The notes: a model not told the origin generated them from the sequence alone. Counted from the stretch's first letter, positions 34,446 to 48,065 are shown. The stretch is 64,000 nucleotides of DNA from Chimonanthus salicifolius (GCA_013350335.1 CM023532.1:90585383-90649382); one strand, 5' to 3'. Translations and numbers: made by a program.

Positions 34446-36592
34446 GCATCTATGGAAATAACGCACAACTTACCTACAAGATTATGAAATGAATTTATGC
34501 CCATGGTGAAAAAATTGGTAGAAATAGCAGACAATTTGCTGAAAAATGTTGCAATGAATGGCCGCACTGGGCTTGGCTGAAGAGGGACAAAGGCGCATAG
34601 GCGATAAGTACAGACGACAACGGAGTAGTAGCAGACAACAACGGATGGCAGTTGAGGCAAAATAGGCAGCTCAGAGAAGAGGTGTTGGAGAAGGTGGTTC
34701 CATGCAGATTAGAGAAGAGAAATCAGACTCCTAAATACCCCATAGAGAAATTTGAATTGTCCTCGAAGAGAAAAAGAGTGATGGCGAGCACAATACTGTA
34801 GGCAATAGGAAAAAAAAAAATAAACACATGCCTGAGAAGCAGAAATATCACATCGAGAGATCTGCAACTGTTGTAAAATCAGCAACAAAAGAAGAAGCCC
34901 GAAGAAAGAGGGAACGACTGGGATGTTCGAGATGAGAGATGACATAAGATCTGGTGGCTCCAAGGAAGGGAGCAACCACAGTAGTAACGGCAAGGGGGAT
35001 AGTTGTCAGGCACAGAGGCAAACGTTTCAGAGGAAGACACCGAGATGGGTGCCAGAGAAGAAGCAGTGGCAAAAAAGGCTTCTGAGATAGATGCTCGAAA
35101 CAAAGAAACAGACACTGCTGTTGGGGTGAGATGTGAAAAAAAAAAAACAGTAGACTCCTGAGAGCTCAGGCATTACTAGTTGTCACAGTCAAGAACGACT
35201 GGGAGGTGGGAGGGATGGCGATCTTGGTTGAGGGCTGAAGCAATGTGGGAGTTTGCAAATCGTTTGTTACTAAGACGAGAAAAGAGGAGAGTCAATTGCT
35301 TCAGAGGACACGAAACCTAATAGAAAAGACGACGTTCTGGCCGTTGTTGTTATCGTGGAGATGTTGAAACCTTCTCGTTGAGAGGAGACACTAGGCATCT
35401 ATCATGTGAAAGGAATCCTTCTGCTATTAGTCGCTACCTGAATCTCTGACAGATCTGTAAGGCTTCATTATTGCTGCCGCTAAAGGAACTACAACCAACG
35501 AGTCTAGGATAGGAGGTGAAGAATGCTGAGAAGAGATGCAGGGATCCAGGTTTGATAAAAGCAGCCAGATCAACAGTAGGCGAGAGTCAAGAGGTCAGAC
35601 GAAGAGGCCAAGCAACGTGGACAAAAAGAGGCTGACAGAGGGTCAGGCTCCAAGCAGGAAACCAGATGAGAATGGTTACAAACTGGTGCAAATCTAAAAT
35701 GGGAGTGTTGTGGAAGCAGATCTATGAGGAAGAAATCTGTCAAAATAGCACTGTGCAAGGCGAGAACTGAGGGTGATGTGTCAGGAAAGAACAACACCCT
35801 GAATAGAAACTAAAAGATCCACAATGGGTCTAATCGAGCCTAAAGAGCAGAAAGTAGAGTCTTTCTCAGGTCAGATCGACATGTCCTGTACGGACTCATC
35901 CGGTCAATAGCAACAAATGGAGTTTTACCTGAATTAAACATGATCCAATAAGGGGAATAATGAAATTCATGATTTTTTGTTTCAATATTTTAAATAATAA
36001 TTTCAATCTAATCAGAGTATGGAATATCTCAAATAAAGTTGCCATATAAAAAAAATATCATTCCTATGCAGGATTAGTCCTCGTCAAATATAGCATCAAG
36101 CAGGCTAAAAGAACAATTATCGCTATAATAACTAGGAAGTCTAATCTCACAATCACACAACTACAAATAAGATAAAAATCCAAACATTTTCCCAACAAAG
36201 AGTTGGAAACTGAAACACAACCCACAATAAATATAAAAGCAACTAAATCAATTTGACACTTATTGTGTCTTACATCAATCAAATCTCAAATATAAAGTCT
36301 AGAAATCATAGGAAAATATTATAATTTAAATCCAATCTAAAAGCTCCAAACGAAATCTGAATCCTACCGTTGAGCCTTTGATCCCAAATACACACTGAAC
36401 TAAGTTATGACTCACTGAAATTTGAAAATCCATGGTACGATTGGGTGAGGGCTTGTCTCAGTCAAAGAAAGACAGACTAAGCCCGAATGTATTCAATAAT
36501 TAATCACCCCTACTATTTTTTTGTCTTCAACCTGAGGAAAAAAAGTGAAGAGTAAGACGCTGGCCACATGGAAAAGAACGGAGCTTTGTTTT
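34446..36592 (-). other. Non-coding internal region of a copia-like relic
   Basis: This stretch, read on the minus strand, leads into the polypurine tract at 34429-34443. It has only short low-complexity frames. GAGCCTTTGATCCCA near 36374 is weakly similar to a complemented initiator Met tRNA site. It is probably the interior of a non-autonomous copia-like element, but no second LTR was found. Confidence 0.35.
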
Positions 36593-37091
36593 TGTTGGGA
36601 TCGGTGGCTTGAATTAACAAACAAGAGGGAGTACCGTGTAATGCAACTTAGGGAAGTTGCTTAAATATGTTATTAGGAGTTGCTAATTTAAAGGAATAGC
36701 AACTACTGTTTAAAGTGGGACACGATAATTGCTATTATAAGAATAGCAATCACCGTATGGGTGTGACACTGTAACACGCAGCAACACCTATATATGTTGC
36801 CGTGTGTTTCATGGAAACTCTGTTTTTTGGCCGAGTGCCTTCTTCCGTCTCAAGAGAGGGTCTCTTGAGGTAGAGGTGTGGTGAAGGAGATAGAGAGAGA
36901 GAGGGAAGATACTCCGAGAGATCTTGGGTTCCAAATATTGTATCTATGTATTTTTCTCTATAATAAAATCTACACTCTCCTGTGGACGTAGGCAAGAGGT
37001 TGGCCGAACCACATATATCATGTGTTCTTTGTGATTGTGTGTGATTGATCTATTGATTAGCGTATGTGGGTGTTGGATTGAATCCCTAACA
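36593..37091 (+). mobile_element. 5' LTR of a non-autonomous copia-like element
   Basis: It starts TGTTGGGATCGGT and ends TCCCTAACA, 499 bp. It is closely matched by the direct copy at 39100-39603. It contains AATAAAATCTACACTCTC near 36962, a likely R/U5 segment. The left flank is GTTTT and the right flank of the whole element ATTTT, a 5-bp duplication with one difference. Confidence 0.9.
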
Positions 37092-39099
37092 GTGGTATCA
37101 TGAGCGAGGTCTGATTTGGGCTAGATTAATCACAGATCAAGGAAGAGAATATACCAGAGGAGGGGAACAACAGTTAGCACAAGTGCAGCCACGCCGGAGT
37201 CGGCCAGATCTTGGAGATCAGTGGGCGGCTGCATGAAGAGGAGAGATTTGAGACGGGAAGTGAAAGATCCCGTGAACAAGGCAGGCTCGGAGATCTGTAT
37301 ACAGAAGTGCAAAGTGGCTGCTGAAGGGTTTCCACATCCAGATCTGATTTGGGGGTTTTACACAACAGCCAAGATCGGCTAAAACAAACCGAGATCTGAG
37401 AGAGGACAGTCGGCATCCAGATCTGGAGTAGATCGTCGTGCAGAGTAGATTTGAGAAGCTAGTTCTGAAGAATCAACAAATCAGGAAGGTGACAGCAGCC
37501 AAAAGTTTGCAAGCTGGCAGGTGGAGCAATGCCCAGATCTGAGATTTGAGATGTGTGGCGTGAACGCCAGATCTGATCTCGGGGTCTTGAGGTCAGAAGG
37601 CAGATCTGGAATCCATGGAAACCGTCGCAGATCGGTGGACGACAGTAGGAGAGAACGGCTAGCAGCCCCGGAATAATGATCAGCAAGAGGGCCAAATCTG
37701 AGATCGTGGCTCACAGAAGGTATTTAGATCGGATTAGTTCAAATCTGAGAGCAGAGGAGGTCATTGCTTAGTGTGAAGAGACTGCAGATCTAAGGCAGAT
37801 CTGAAAGGACTGCTGAAGCTAGAGGTGGTGGATGCAACAGATCGACCATATTTGAGAGAGTGAGGGAAGACCGAAGGCAGGTGTGTCTGCCTGGTTGCGC
37901 AGGCTGAGAAAAACCCATCTCCAGCAGCAAGGGGGAAATTGCAGACAGATCTGGTCGAATTGATTTGGTGGGTGACGGGCTTTGACACTGGTGACTGGGT
38001 AATGGCTTGGACACTGGTCAGCAAGTAGCAACCCACTGCTGCCGATTCATGCGGAGAAGGGTTGATGCTGGTGGCTCTGGCGCAGGCATTGTAGTGTCTT
38101 GGTAGGTACAAGAGGCTTGGCCAACGGTGGATCTGGGGAAGATGGCGTTGACTTGATGTGAGAGATGAAGATGACCTGCTGTAGAGGGCGTCAGGAAGAG
38201 GTGCTCAAAGAGAAGATCACATGGTCACGGCGGCGGCAGATGGCACGATTTTTTGGGTACAACTGCGGGACCACCAATTCTGGTGCACCCACTAGACCAC
38301 TATTTCGGGTGGTTACCCGAGGGACTATAGATTTGGGTAGTCACCCGGGACTACTGTACTGCAAGATCAGGCAGTCTGCAGGACTACAGTTTCAGGTATC
38401 CTGCATGACACGGATTTAGTACTCCTTCAGCAAAAAAAAAGGTCATAATTGTTTTAAAATTTCTGGAGTCATCAGGACCCCAAATTGAGATCCGTCTTCG
38501 CCTGTGTGATCGTAGCGAAGAGATCTACATGATGATCAGTGTGGATATGGAAAATGAGAGGAATTTTTTTGGAGCTATCAGGGAGTGGTTGACGGAAGTG
38601 GAAGGAGCTTGTGTGTGTGGGATCACACCAACGACTGCAATACGTAGCCGAGAGAGGGAGGACACACGGTGAAGGGCCTCCTGGCCTGTGCATGGAGATG
38701 ACCTCCTGACCATATACACAGAGAGGCTTCAGAAGGAAGTGTCTAGGTTGATTGCTGCAACCCATTGGAGTCGCAGCCTCACGTTCGTGAAGCATGTCGG
38801 GATGTGCTTGTAGAACGTATGAAGCGGAGTTACAGGTGCAACACAGGCTGGCGGCAATGCTCGAGATGGAGCCCGGTAGGGCTATACAGTCTTACTCAAG
38901 GCTTGAGGATCATCCTAAGGTATGGGATGCAAGCATCTCACATTGAGATACAGATGGATTGCAGCTGCAGGTGGAGCATGGTTGGGAGGGGCTAATGTAT
39001 ACGGAGGTGCAGAGTTGCAGGTGCAGCAGTAGGGGTGCGACATAGGACGTTGTCACGGATCATCTCCGGATGATGGTGAATTCTCGCCAATGTGGAGAT
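37092..39099 (+). mobile_element. Interior of non-autonomous LTR element, no gag-pol
   Basis: About 2.0 kb without any gag, protease, integrase or reverse transcriptase motif in six frames. It is richer in G+C and purines than its surroundings. AGATCT occurs about eleven times between 37206 and 37950, often as CAGATCTG. It ends in CCAATGTGGAGAT (39088-39099), a polypurine tract. With intact LTRs and primer sites but no proteins, it must have been mobilised in trans by a related autonomous copia element. Confidence 0.85.
37093..37104 (+). promoter_or_regulatory. Primer-binding site, initiator Met tRNA type
   Basis: TGGTATCATGAG begins one base after the LTR end, close to the canonical TGGTATCAGAGC. 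Confidence 0.85.
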
Positions 39100-39603
39100 T
39101 GTTGGGATCGGTAGCTTGAATTAACAAATAAGAGGGAGTACCGTGTAATGTAACTTAGGGAAGTTGCTTAAATATGTTATTAGTAATTGTTAATTTAAAA
39201 GAATAGCAACTACTGTTAAAAGTGGGACACGACAATTGCTATTATAGGAATAGCAATCACCGTATGGGTGTGACATTGCTTAACACACATCAACACTTAT
39301 ATATGTTGCCGTGTGTTTCATGGAAACTCTGCCTTTTGGCCGAGTGCCTTTTGAGGCCTCAAGAGAGGGTCTCTTGAGGCAAAGGTGTAGTGAAGGAGAT
39401 AGAGAGAGAGAGAGGGAAGATACTTTGAGAGATCTTGGGTTCCAAATCTTGTATTTATGTATTTTTTTTCTATAATAAAATCTACACTCTCTCATGCACG
39501 TAGGCCAGAGGTTGGCCGAACCACGTATATCCTGTATCCTTTGGGATTGTGTGTGATTGATCTTTTGATTAGTGTATGTAGGTGTTGGGTTTAATCCCTA
39601 ACA
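39100..39603 (+). mobile_element. 3' LTR of the non-autonomous element
   Basis: This 504-bp LTR runs from TGTTGGGATCGGTAG to TCCCTAACA, following the polypurine tract. It differs from the 5' LTR by scattered substitutions and small indels (for example GCAACACC versus TCAACACT), so the insertion is not very recent. Confidence 0.9.
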
Positions 39604-40314
39604 ATTTTTCCATCTTCCATCTTCTGCTTGTTGATATGTCCAATTTGTAACCCAAGTTTAGAGAGATAAGAGACCCACTGTTCAAACATTGAAGAATGGG
39701 AGGTCAGATCTTGTTTTGGTAAAATAATGGTTGCTCTTTTCTATTTTGGAAGTATGTAGAAATTTGGGAGAACCAAGTCTAAGACGATGATGCAGATGTT
39801 GGAGACTATGGTTGGATTTGAATAGAGAACAGGATCCCCATCGCTTGAGATCGAGAAAGAGAACATAAAGCGCAAAAATGGCTGACACTTTGATATGTCT
39901 GTCTCAACTACCCCAATGATTTGGTCGTAGAGGGAGGTGGTCGTTTGTAAGAAGATGGATACTAGAGGAGAAGACAAGGCAAAATTGCTTGGGAAATGTC
40001 TGGAAGAGACCAAGGTCTGCTTGAGGATTTCATTTGTGATTGCCTAATGATTATGTTTGTATGGAGAGCATGGTCTTTTACAGACAACACCATTGTAGGC
40101 GTTCCTATAACTGACAACTGAATCTTGAACTTGAGATTTAAATTCAATCTGCTGAGGGAAATCCCAACTCCCAACTGTATAGATTTATCCACAGTTACCC
40201 AACCCAATATGAATTCAAAATTCAAATCAAATCCAAACTACTGAGTTGATTTCTCCAAATTGTTGAGTTGTGATGGTAATTGTGTTGATGCAGTGACCTC
40301 GCCGAGTTTACAGA
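39604..40314. other. Intergenic, no gene seen
   Basis: Short frames only. It adjoins a gypsy relic on the right and may be more of the same decayed element, but no motif supports that. Confidence 0.4.
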
Positions 40315-40749
40315 TCAGACCTTCCCCATCAGGAGCTTTTGGTTCCTCAAAAGCACCAAATCGAGTGGTTGTCTCATGTAAACATGGTGGTATGCGGCCT
40401 TCAAATTTGTAGCATTCTTCAGCGGTTCAAATGAATAGCCAATGCGAGGTAATGTGCATCTATTTCTGATGGTGGCTTTGATGAGTGCTCTGTAGTCGAT
40501 ACCCTTGCGCCAATTGCCATCTTTCTTTGGTACTTGCCTTTCAACCTCATCCGCTTTCTTTTTTTGTTCAATGCAATCTTCACAACTAGTACTAGTTTGA
40601 TCTCTGGGCTCTTCCTCTATTGATCGGATCATAAACATCACTAATTTTTGACTGGTGTTAACCAAGTGTTTAGTTTGTTGCACTGTCATGATTTGGACTC
40701 TTTTCTTATCTTTTGATGCAAGTACACAGAGATCCTTTCCATCTTTCAC
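40315..40749 (-). pseudogene. Ty3/gypsy reverse transcriptase N-terminal relic
   Basis: The minus-strand frame has a protease-to-RT spacer and then the RT start VPKKDGNWRKGIDYRALIKATIRN, followed by LPRIGYSFEPLKNATNLKAAYHHV. This matches the conserved KKDG.WR..DYRALN..T..N.YPLPRID block of gypsy RT, with losses. It stops before the catalytic YxDD. An isolated fragment. Confidence 0.85.
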
Positions 40750-40790
40750 TAGTCTAAAAATATTCTCACGTCGGAAGTGAAAGTTCCTAG

Positions 40791-41954
40791 TGTTAGAACA
40801 CGATTGACCCTAGTGGGGGGTAAATAGGGCAATCTCCAAATTTATTGGTCTTTAAAAATTTCTTGATTAAACAACAATACAAGCAACAATGTTACAGTGG
40901 TTAATGAAGTGTGTGATTCAAAGGTGCACAAAATTAAAAACAATCAAACATGCAAAGACCAATACACCCAATATAAAGTGGTTCGGAGTAAATCCCTCCT
41001 ACATCCACTGATGGACTCACCCATCCTTGGGCTATCCCAAATTCATTATGTGGGGAATTACGTCCTCACTAATAGAGAATAAATTACACCTTACTCAAAT
41101 AGAGTGGGACTTTCACCCAACTCAAATCCTAGTTTTGAAAGGTTAGACCTACCTCGGTCTACTTCCTTATCCCTATATTTTTTAGTGTGGTTCAAGCACA
41201 CGCTTTAATCCACTGTACAAGATGATTTGAATATTAAATCAAACAAGAGAAGCACTTGCCTTTGTAGCTTTGCAATTCGTAGTGTGCTTCCGAAGAGTTC
41301 TCCCAACGTGATCTCGTTGATGACGATGATGCACCGATGTATGAGCAATCATGATCATTGGGAGTGGTTTCTAGGATTTGGATATGTAAGTGGTATCTTA
41401 GACTATGGTTGCCTTCCTCTCTCTCAATATCAATAAAAAATATTGGATTTCAAAGATTCACCAAGTGTGGGACTTAGAGAGATTTTGATCCACTAAAATT
41501 AGCCTTTAACTTTTGGAAATCAACTCTGGTAGATAAGGCTCATAAATGCTCTGGATAGGGATTCTTAAACTCTCCAAATAGTGGAGTATTTATAGAGAGG
41601 CAAACCAGATTTTTCGAAACTGTTCATCACCGATGGGTCGGCGAGACCGATGGTTGGTGAACTTGAAAGTGACCTTCCACCCACTAAACCATTGCACATA
41701 AATTCTCTCCAACGGTGCAGTAACGGTAATAGCCGATGGGTTGGACTCACCGTTTGGTCGACAGGCTCATTGTGGATGGGTCGGTCCTGTCGATAGTATC
41801 GACCTGAGGCAAAACCTTGCAGATAGAGTTTCAAGTCCAGAAACTTGTCAAACCTAGGTCAACACATCGATAACATCGATGGGTCGACCTTGTTACTCTC
41901 GATAAGTCGATGACCTCGATCGTATCAGTCTAATAGTAAACTAAAAATACAGAG
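40791..41954 (-). mobile_element. SIRE-like copia LTR, 3' portion
   Basis: It starts, as written on the plus strand, TGTTAGAACACGATTGACCCTAG and matches 12130-13600 in the same orientation: the GTGGTTCGG block, the AAATCC..CCACT..TGGGG block, GGTCGACAGG and AGGCAAAACC. It breaks off at 41954, where an oppositely oriented LTR start begins. Confidence 0.72.
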
Positions 41955-42849
41955 TGTTAGTGCCATGACTTGCCGAGTCCCTAACTTTGTCAATTTCATG
42001 ACACGAGAAGAAGCACTTGCTAGAAACTTGAAGACTCAAGATGATCATGATTGAAGATCTTGCTCCACTGGATTGAACCTCATCGCTATGGCAATCACAA
42101 AACAGGTAAACGACCATAGATGACTTTAGGTAGTACCCACACCTTAAGAGGACCATCTAGGCATAGTTAAACAAATGGTAAAATCATTAAAAATACTAGA
42201 GAGTAAACTTGACAGTGAATTGGAACCTAACTTGGAAATATGTATTTGGTTTCATTGTCAGCTTGACCAATCGTTCTCACCAACCCCTTTGTGGAGACAG
42301 GATCGACCCATCGTGGTTAAGGACTGGTCGGCTAGATTGACAAAGGTCTTGGATCATAGAACTATCATTCTGGATATTCCTCTTATCGAGAGTCTCATAT
42401 GCACCGACCCCTCGGTGAAAAGCTGAAACTACCCCTCGTGGTCCATGACTCTTCGATAAAGACTAATGAGTTCTGGAACTTAGAACTTGAGTGGGCTCTC
42501 GAGAAAACCGACATATCGGTAGTTCAAGAGTACCAGGATCGATTCCTCGGTAAAGGGCGACAGGTCATTCTAGGTAAGACTAGTTTCTTTCTTGAAACTC
42601 TGTCAACATGGTGTCGCCCTAGACCGAGCCTCTCGTATGGACCGACCTATCGGTACCATTACTGTCGACCCATCGGCGACATCGACATGTCGACCGGGAA
42701 AGAATTATACCGTTGGGAGTGCATTAATGGACAATGGTTGAGTTGTTGAATGGTAACATTTCTAGTCACCAACCCCTCGGTGTACCCGACTTGTTGGTAC
42801 ATGACCCTCGCTGAAACTGGTTGTTGTGTCTATAAATACCAATCTTTGT
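41955..42849 (+). mobile_element. SIRE-like copia LTR, 5' portion, opposite orientation
   Basis: TGTTAGTGCCATGACTTGCC is the LTR start seen on the minus strand at 16696. 41955-42240 matches 16380-16696 inverted, and 42240-42849 matches 13080-13677 inverted. It ends where the TAT-like LTR begins. With 40791-41954 it forms a head-to-head junction. Confidence 0.78.
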
Positions 42850-44771
42850 GCAACCAATGGGTGTTTGCAAATTTTAAATTTATAATTACTCGCAAGCGCA
42901 CGAATCAAATTGGAGTATAAAGTTATGCAAGTGCGAGGTCAAATACACATGGACTTGACTTAGAATGAATGGGAAAACAAATTAAAAAGCCTAATATTTT
43001 AACATTAACCTAGTTAACACTTTTTATGGAGGATGGTTGAATTAAACATGCAAAAATTAATTAAAAAAACTAAATTAGGGATTGAATCAAGTGAGAAAAA
43101 TTACTAAGGTATCGGATACCACCACCATTAAATCCATAATATTCCAATTATTTATTTATCAATTTTTAGTTTTTAAAGATTTAAACATTTAAGTTCATTA
43201 ATATGGTGTTCAAAATTCAGATTTTCCTTCACTTTTAAAAATATAATTCCTAAGTATTTAATGTATCCAATTTAAATTTAAAAGACAATGGATCAAAGAA
43301 AATAATCTAAGCATCCAATATATCTACTTAAATTGAAAAACATCAAATCAAAGAAATCTTCCTTTTTAATTAAAATGTCAAGTCCTTGACTAAATAATAT
43401 TATTAACTGCCAAAAATACATGAAATTAATCGTGAAAATAATTAATATTTAATTAATCTAATGAAACCAAAATCATAAAACAATAAACACACATATGTGG
43501 GAATTAAATAAATAAAAGAAAATTATTTCATTAATGGGGCTTCCTTTTCAACCTTAGTACAAGAAATTGGCCGGACATTATCATAAAATTAAAACAAAAG
43601 AGATAAAAAAATAAAACCCGAGCTATCGTCGGAGATCCCGAGCCTTAGCCACGATCACTCTCTGCTCAGCCTCAACCTTCTCTACTGTGCTGTGTAGTTC
43701 AATTTTTTCCTCTACCGAAACCATCAATTTATAGAGCTCAGGATGAATGGAATTAGTAAGCCAGATAAGACCCACACCCAATTCAGCAGAGCATGCTTGT
43801 TGGCCGACTTCCTTCTTTGCTCTATTGTTCCATCGTGTGTAGCTTCCCCTTCATAGCAATGTGGAATGTTAGCTTTGGCAAGATGTTAACCGTCTGGGCC
43901 CAACTCTAATTCAGTCTTCTTATTTCTTTTCCTTTTGTATTTGAGTTTCCTTTCTTAGCTGCAACTACTGGCTCTTTCTATTTATTTTTTTTCTTTTCTA
44001 ACTTAATCTTCTATTGCCTTTTAGTAAGATGCATTATTTTGGTTACTGATCCAGCCTTCCTCATTAACTTGTTTTTCTATTTCTATCCAATGCCTAACTA
44101 TCCCTGATTTCTCTAGCTGGGACGATGTCAGCAGGTCCTTTCTTTCTTGGTTTCTTCAGCAACGTGTATTTCATGATTTTTCTCTGTTTACTGGTACGAT
44201 TGTTTCCTTGGAGAGTTACTTTTGTTCTTTTATTTTTTATTCCCAATCTTTATATGTAACCATATATCAGCCAGTTCTTTTGATTTTCTCTGGTGAAAGA
44301 TAGGCCCAGATCTGCTCCATATCGAGTCCATATCAACACCTCACCCTTACACGTTCCTGGCTGGTTTCTTTGTTTTCCAAATGCAACTTCCACATCCTCC
44401 AACACTGATTGGGTTTAGTTCACCAAGTTGCTACCAACTGCAAAACATCATCTTGTTATTCAAGTTTTGGACATCATCTTCTGTGTTGGTTTTGTTGCGG
44501 TTATACATGTATGGCTAATCAATCTTAGATGAATTAATAGAAGCCTTGGAAGTTAATGATTCAATGCAACGACTCAAATTGGTGGAAGTGGGTGACCATT
44601 GGATCGACATTTGATAACATGGTCGGACCTTCTTCGTTTTGGGGACTTAATGCCCATATTAATGCACAACAACACATCAACCTAAAAACACACTAATTAG
44701 ATAAATTTAAATAATATGAGATACTAATAAATACAATTTTAAGAGTAAAATATGTAATAATTTTGCACTTA
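42850..44771 (-). mobile_element. TAT/Athila-like 3' LTR
   Basis: On the minus strand it starts TGATAAGTGCAAAATT directly after the GTTTGGGGGTATT tract and ends with a CGCTTGCGAGTAATT...AAACA block. Its end matches the nested LTR at 13678-16379. About 1.92 kb. Confidence 0.75.
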
Positions 44772-44792
44772 TCAAATACCCCCAAACTTACA
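44772..44792 (-). promoter_or_regulatory. Polypurine tract of TAT/Athila-like element
   Basis: The minus strand reads GTAAGTTTGGGGGTATT, the G-rich tract that precedes the 3' LTR in TAT/Athila-type gypsy elements. Confidence 0.75.
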
Positions 44793-46189
44793 TTTTGCTA
44801 GTCCTCGAGTAAAACAAAAATTAAAAGCTGAAAATTAAAATCCTAAACTACACCACTTTCGCTGGCACTCTCGATTGCATTTAGCATATGCAACAAGGCT
44901 TTAAACCCCTAGCTCACCACTAGTGGACGAGTTATAGTCTCGTGAGGGCTTCCAGTGATGACACCCACAAACATCAAACTTTAGCAAAAATATATTAACA
45001 AAAATTTAAACATCTTACAACTCCAAAACTCATTTTACAGAACTTATACTAGGAGTGTAGTGTGTGATAGCCAAATATTAACATAGCCTTATTTTTCAAA
45101 ATATACACAAGTTTTACAACCACAGCTGAAAATGCGTTTCGACTATAAATCTCATAACGGTACATCTCTCAAAATGATTTTCACTCAGAGATTTGGTTAA
45201 ATTTCTCTCAAAAGTATATGTGAGCAGAATAGTTTCTCAATTACAAATATCTCAGATATTTATCATAACAAAACGGATTATAACAAAGAAAACATAGATC
45301 TCATGAACGAATGCCATTTTCCTGAGAACGTTGAAATAATACACCATTATGTTTCCTCATTTATTCTCCACATAAATATCATATTAACTTAAGATCAATT
45401 AGGACTTCCTAATAGGACAAAATGAGGCTTCGGACTGGGTCATATCATAGAAGGATAAAAGACTCAAAAATTAATTACTTTGAACAGAAAAGGTAGAGGC
45501 CTTCAATATCTCATAGATGGGATATTTCTTCCTCTATTTTTCTTTTCAACACTTTCACAGCGATTTTATTATTTTTAGTTTTACTTTTTTCTTTTCACAT
45601 CCTTCTTTTTTGATGTATGAATGTTCCCTTTCTATTTTTCTTATTTTTTTTTCAGCATTTCTGCTCTTTTTTTTCCTTCTTTGTTTTCAAGAGACATATT
45701 TTTTTCAAAGAGTACCACCCCAATAACAATCATCTCTAACCTTTTCTGAGCTCTAGAATAGGTCACAAATATTTCAATTTTGGCTCAAACTCCACAACCA
45801 GAGTTGGGTATGGATAACAAGGTTAATAAAAAACAATTTGGCTTAACTTTAATTCAAGACTCAAAATGGGAACTAACAAGATAACATATGACCAATATAG
45901 GTAGGCTTGAAAGGCTCAAACGGTCCAAAATAATGGCCTATATCACTTCATAAGTATCATATAGATATTTTCTTTCTTCAAATAAATTAAAAAAAATTGA
46001 GATGAACTAAACCAAAATTAATGTCGTTCTCAATATTTGACCAAAACAAAGAAATAATGAGATCTAACAACGACTTAATGCGTAAATCAAAGAAACTATA
46101 GATTTACTTATAACCCTCAGATAAAAAAATGGAATGGCTCAAAAGCTCACTAGGTATAAGTCTCTACTGATATTCTTTCGGTGATTACT
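44793..46189 (-). other. 3' non-coding interior of TAT/Athila-like element
   Basis: No protein motif is seen. It continues at 49628 once the solo LTR is removed. TC- and T-rich text near 45530-45700 gives spurious hydrophobic frames. Confidence 0.5.
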
Positions 46190-47309
46190 TGTAATGCCCC
46201 GCCCTTTTTCACTTGCTTTCCGAAAATCAGAGTCTATTTTTTTTATAAAAAAATGATAGAGAGCGGGACGTCACGACGCGAGTTAAGTCCGAGCTTCTAA
46301 AGCCCGACCCTTAACTGGCCAACCCTATGTGTGCATGGACTAAGCCCATGAAAATGGTTCACACATAGTCACTTAATAACATTGCGGATTATAACATAAA
46401 CTGAATGCGGATTATAATAGAACCTAAGACTACTCCATTTTAGATAGCAAAGTACTTTTTCATTAACCAAATTAACTTAGATTAAATATCCTTACCAAAC
46501 CATTTACAAACCATAGCAAATATCTAATTATTACATGCCGAAGTCTAACTACTCAAATTACATGTCCTTGAGTACTTAATAAAATAACAATAAACATTTC
46601 CAATATCTTATGCATTGCTCCATTCGCGATCATCATTTCTTTCATTTCCTGTTTCATTCACTAGGGTAGAAGTAGGGCGTTAGAACAACGCGCCCAGTAG
46701 GAATTCTAAGTATGGCTAACACATGGTTAGTATAAAACATGCATATAAATAATATAACATCAAAACCTTGTAAAATCATGCCATGCCAATGAGTCCCACC
46801 CATCACAATCAAACACATACTCTTGGTGGGATTCTCATCATCAAGGTATCCCCCACATAGGTTTTTCGGACGCCCCGACGGAGTGTGGCCCCTCCGGTTA
46901 ACTCTTGATGGGGTTCTCATCATCAAAGTTTCCCCCACATAGGTTATTTGGACGCCCCGACGGAGTCTGGCCCCACCGGTCATCTAACCTTCACCCCATG
47001 CCATACATGAGATGCTAATGAATTCCAAGCTATTTTGTATGATAAATCTAGCATTAAAATCTCATATTGGCAACATAATACTTTAAAACATAAACCATTA
47101 AAATATGATAATCCAACATACATAACCACGGTTTCAAATAAGGTAGAATCCTACCCAAGACAACTAAGGTGTCCTTGAGCTTTAAACCGGCAACCGATCA
47201 CGATCGTGCCCCGTTTGTGTGGTCACATCACCTTGAAACATATCCATATGTCAAACCAACAACCCAATTGATTTGTAATAGTGTCTAAGTACCAAAACAC
47301 AATTTGTGG

Positions 47310-48065
47310 GGTTCGACCACACACCATGGCCGAACCTCACCCTTTTTAATTTAGTCCCTTTTATTTAACTGATCTCATCCAAGTGACCCATTTAAAAACC
47401 CTCAATCTACCAAATACACCTTGGTGAGGTTCGACCATACAACATGGCCGAACTTCATCATCTTGGTTTTGGTCCTTTCTTTTCAACCTTTTGATCTTTC
47501 AAATCCAATCCTGGCCAGTCTTGATTCGTAAAACCCAACACTTTTAAATCAGCCATCCAACCTTACCAACATTTCAAATATATAAAACATTTCCCATGGG
47601 GTTCGGCCATACAACATGGCCGAACCCTTGGTTCATTATTTTCATTTATTTACCATCTTGCCATTGATCCAATTCTTAGTTTCTATTTCATTCATATGTC
47701 TATAAAATAAACCATAGTGGGGTTCGGCCATACTCCATGGCCGAACCTCACTCTTCTTTTGATCCAAGCAGTCATTAAAACCTTTCTACAGTACCAACCA
47801 TCTTCCATCAATTAAACATAAGAACTTACTATCCACCATTGTCTCTCCATGGGGTTCGGCCATATGCATAGCCGAACCCTATGGTTCCTTAGTTCCATTA
47901 AAACTTATTATACATCTATGATTGATTCTCATACTTCCATCCGTTTACATCCTTTTAAAACTTTAACAAAATCAAACACATACACCTATGATTTCCTTTC
48001 TTCAAATCCAATAAAATTAAACCAACATCCTTTCATGGGGTTCGGCCATACAAAGTGGCCGAACC
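47310..48065 (-). repeat. TTCGGCC hairpin array in type D LTR
   Basis: Inverted repeats of the GGTTCGGCCAT type lie near 47310, 47428, 47601, 47722, 47856 and 48039, with a decayed one near 48124. Loops differ between copies, including ACACAC, ACTCC and ACAAAG. Confidence 0.85.

Noticed and set aside
35570..35797. Several Ser/Pro-rich minus-strand frames in 34436-38111
   Set aside because: Low-complexity frames in purine-rich non-coding interiors of LTR relics; overlapping frames are equally open.
37000..37016. GGCCGAACC in the non-autonomous LTR as a further TTCGGCC hairpin
   Set aside because: Only one arm is present and no partner lies nearby, so the match is probably chance.
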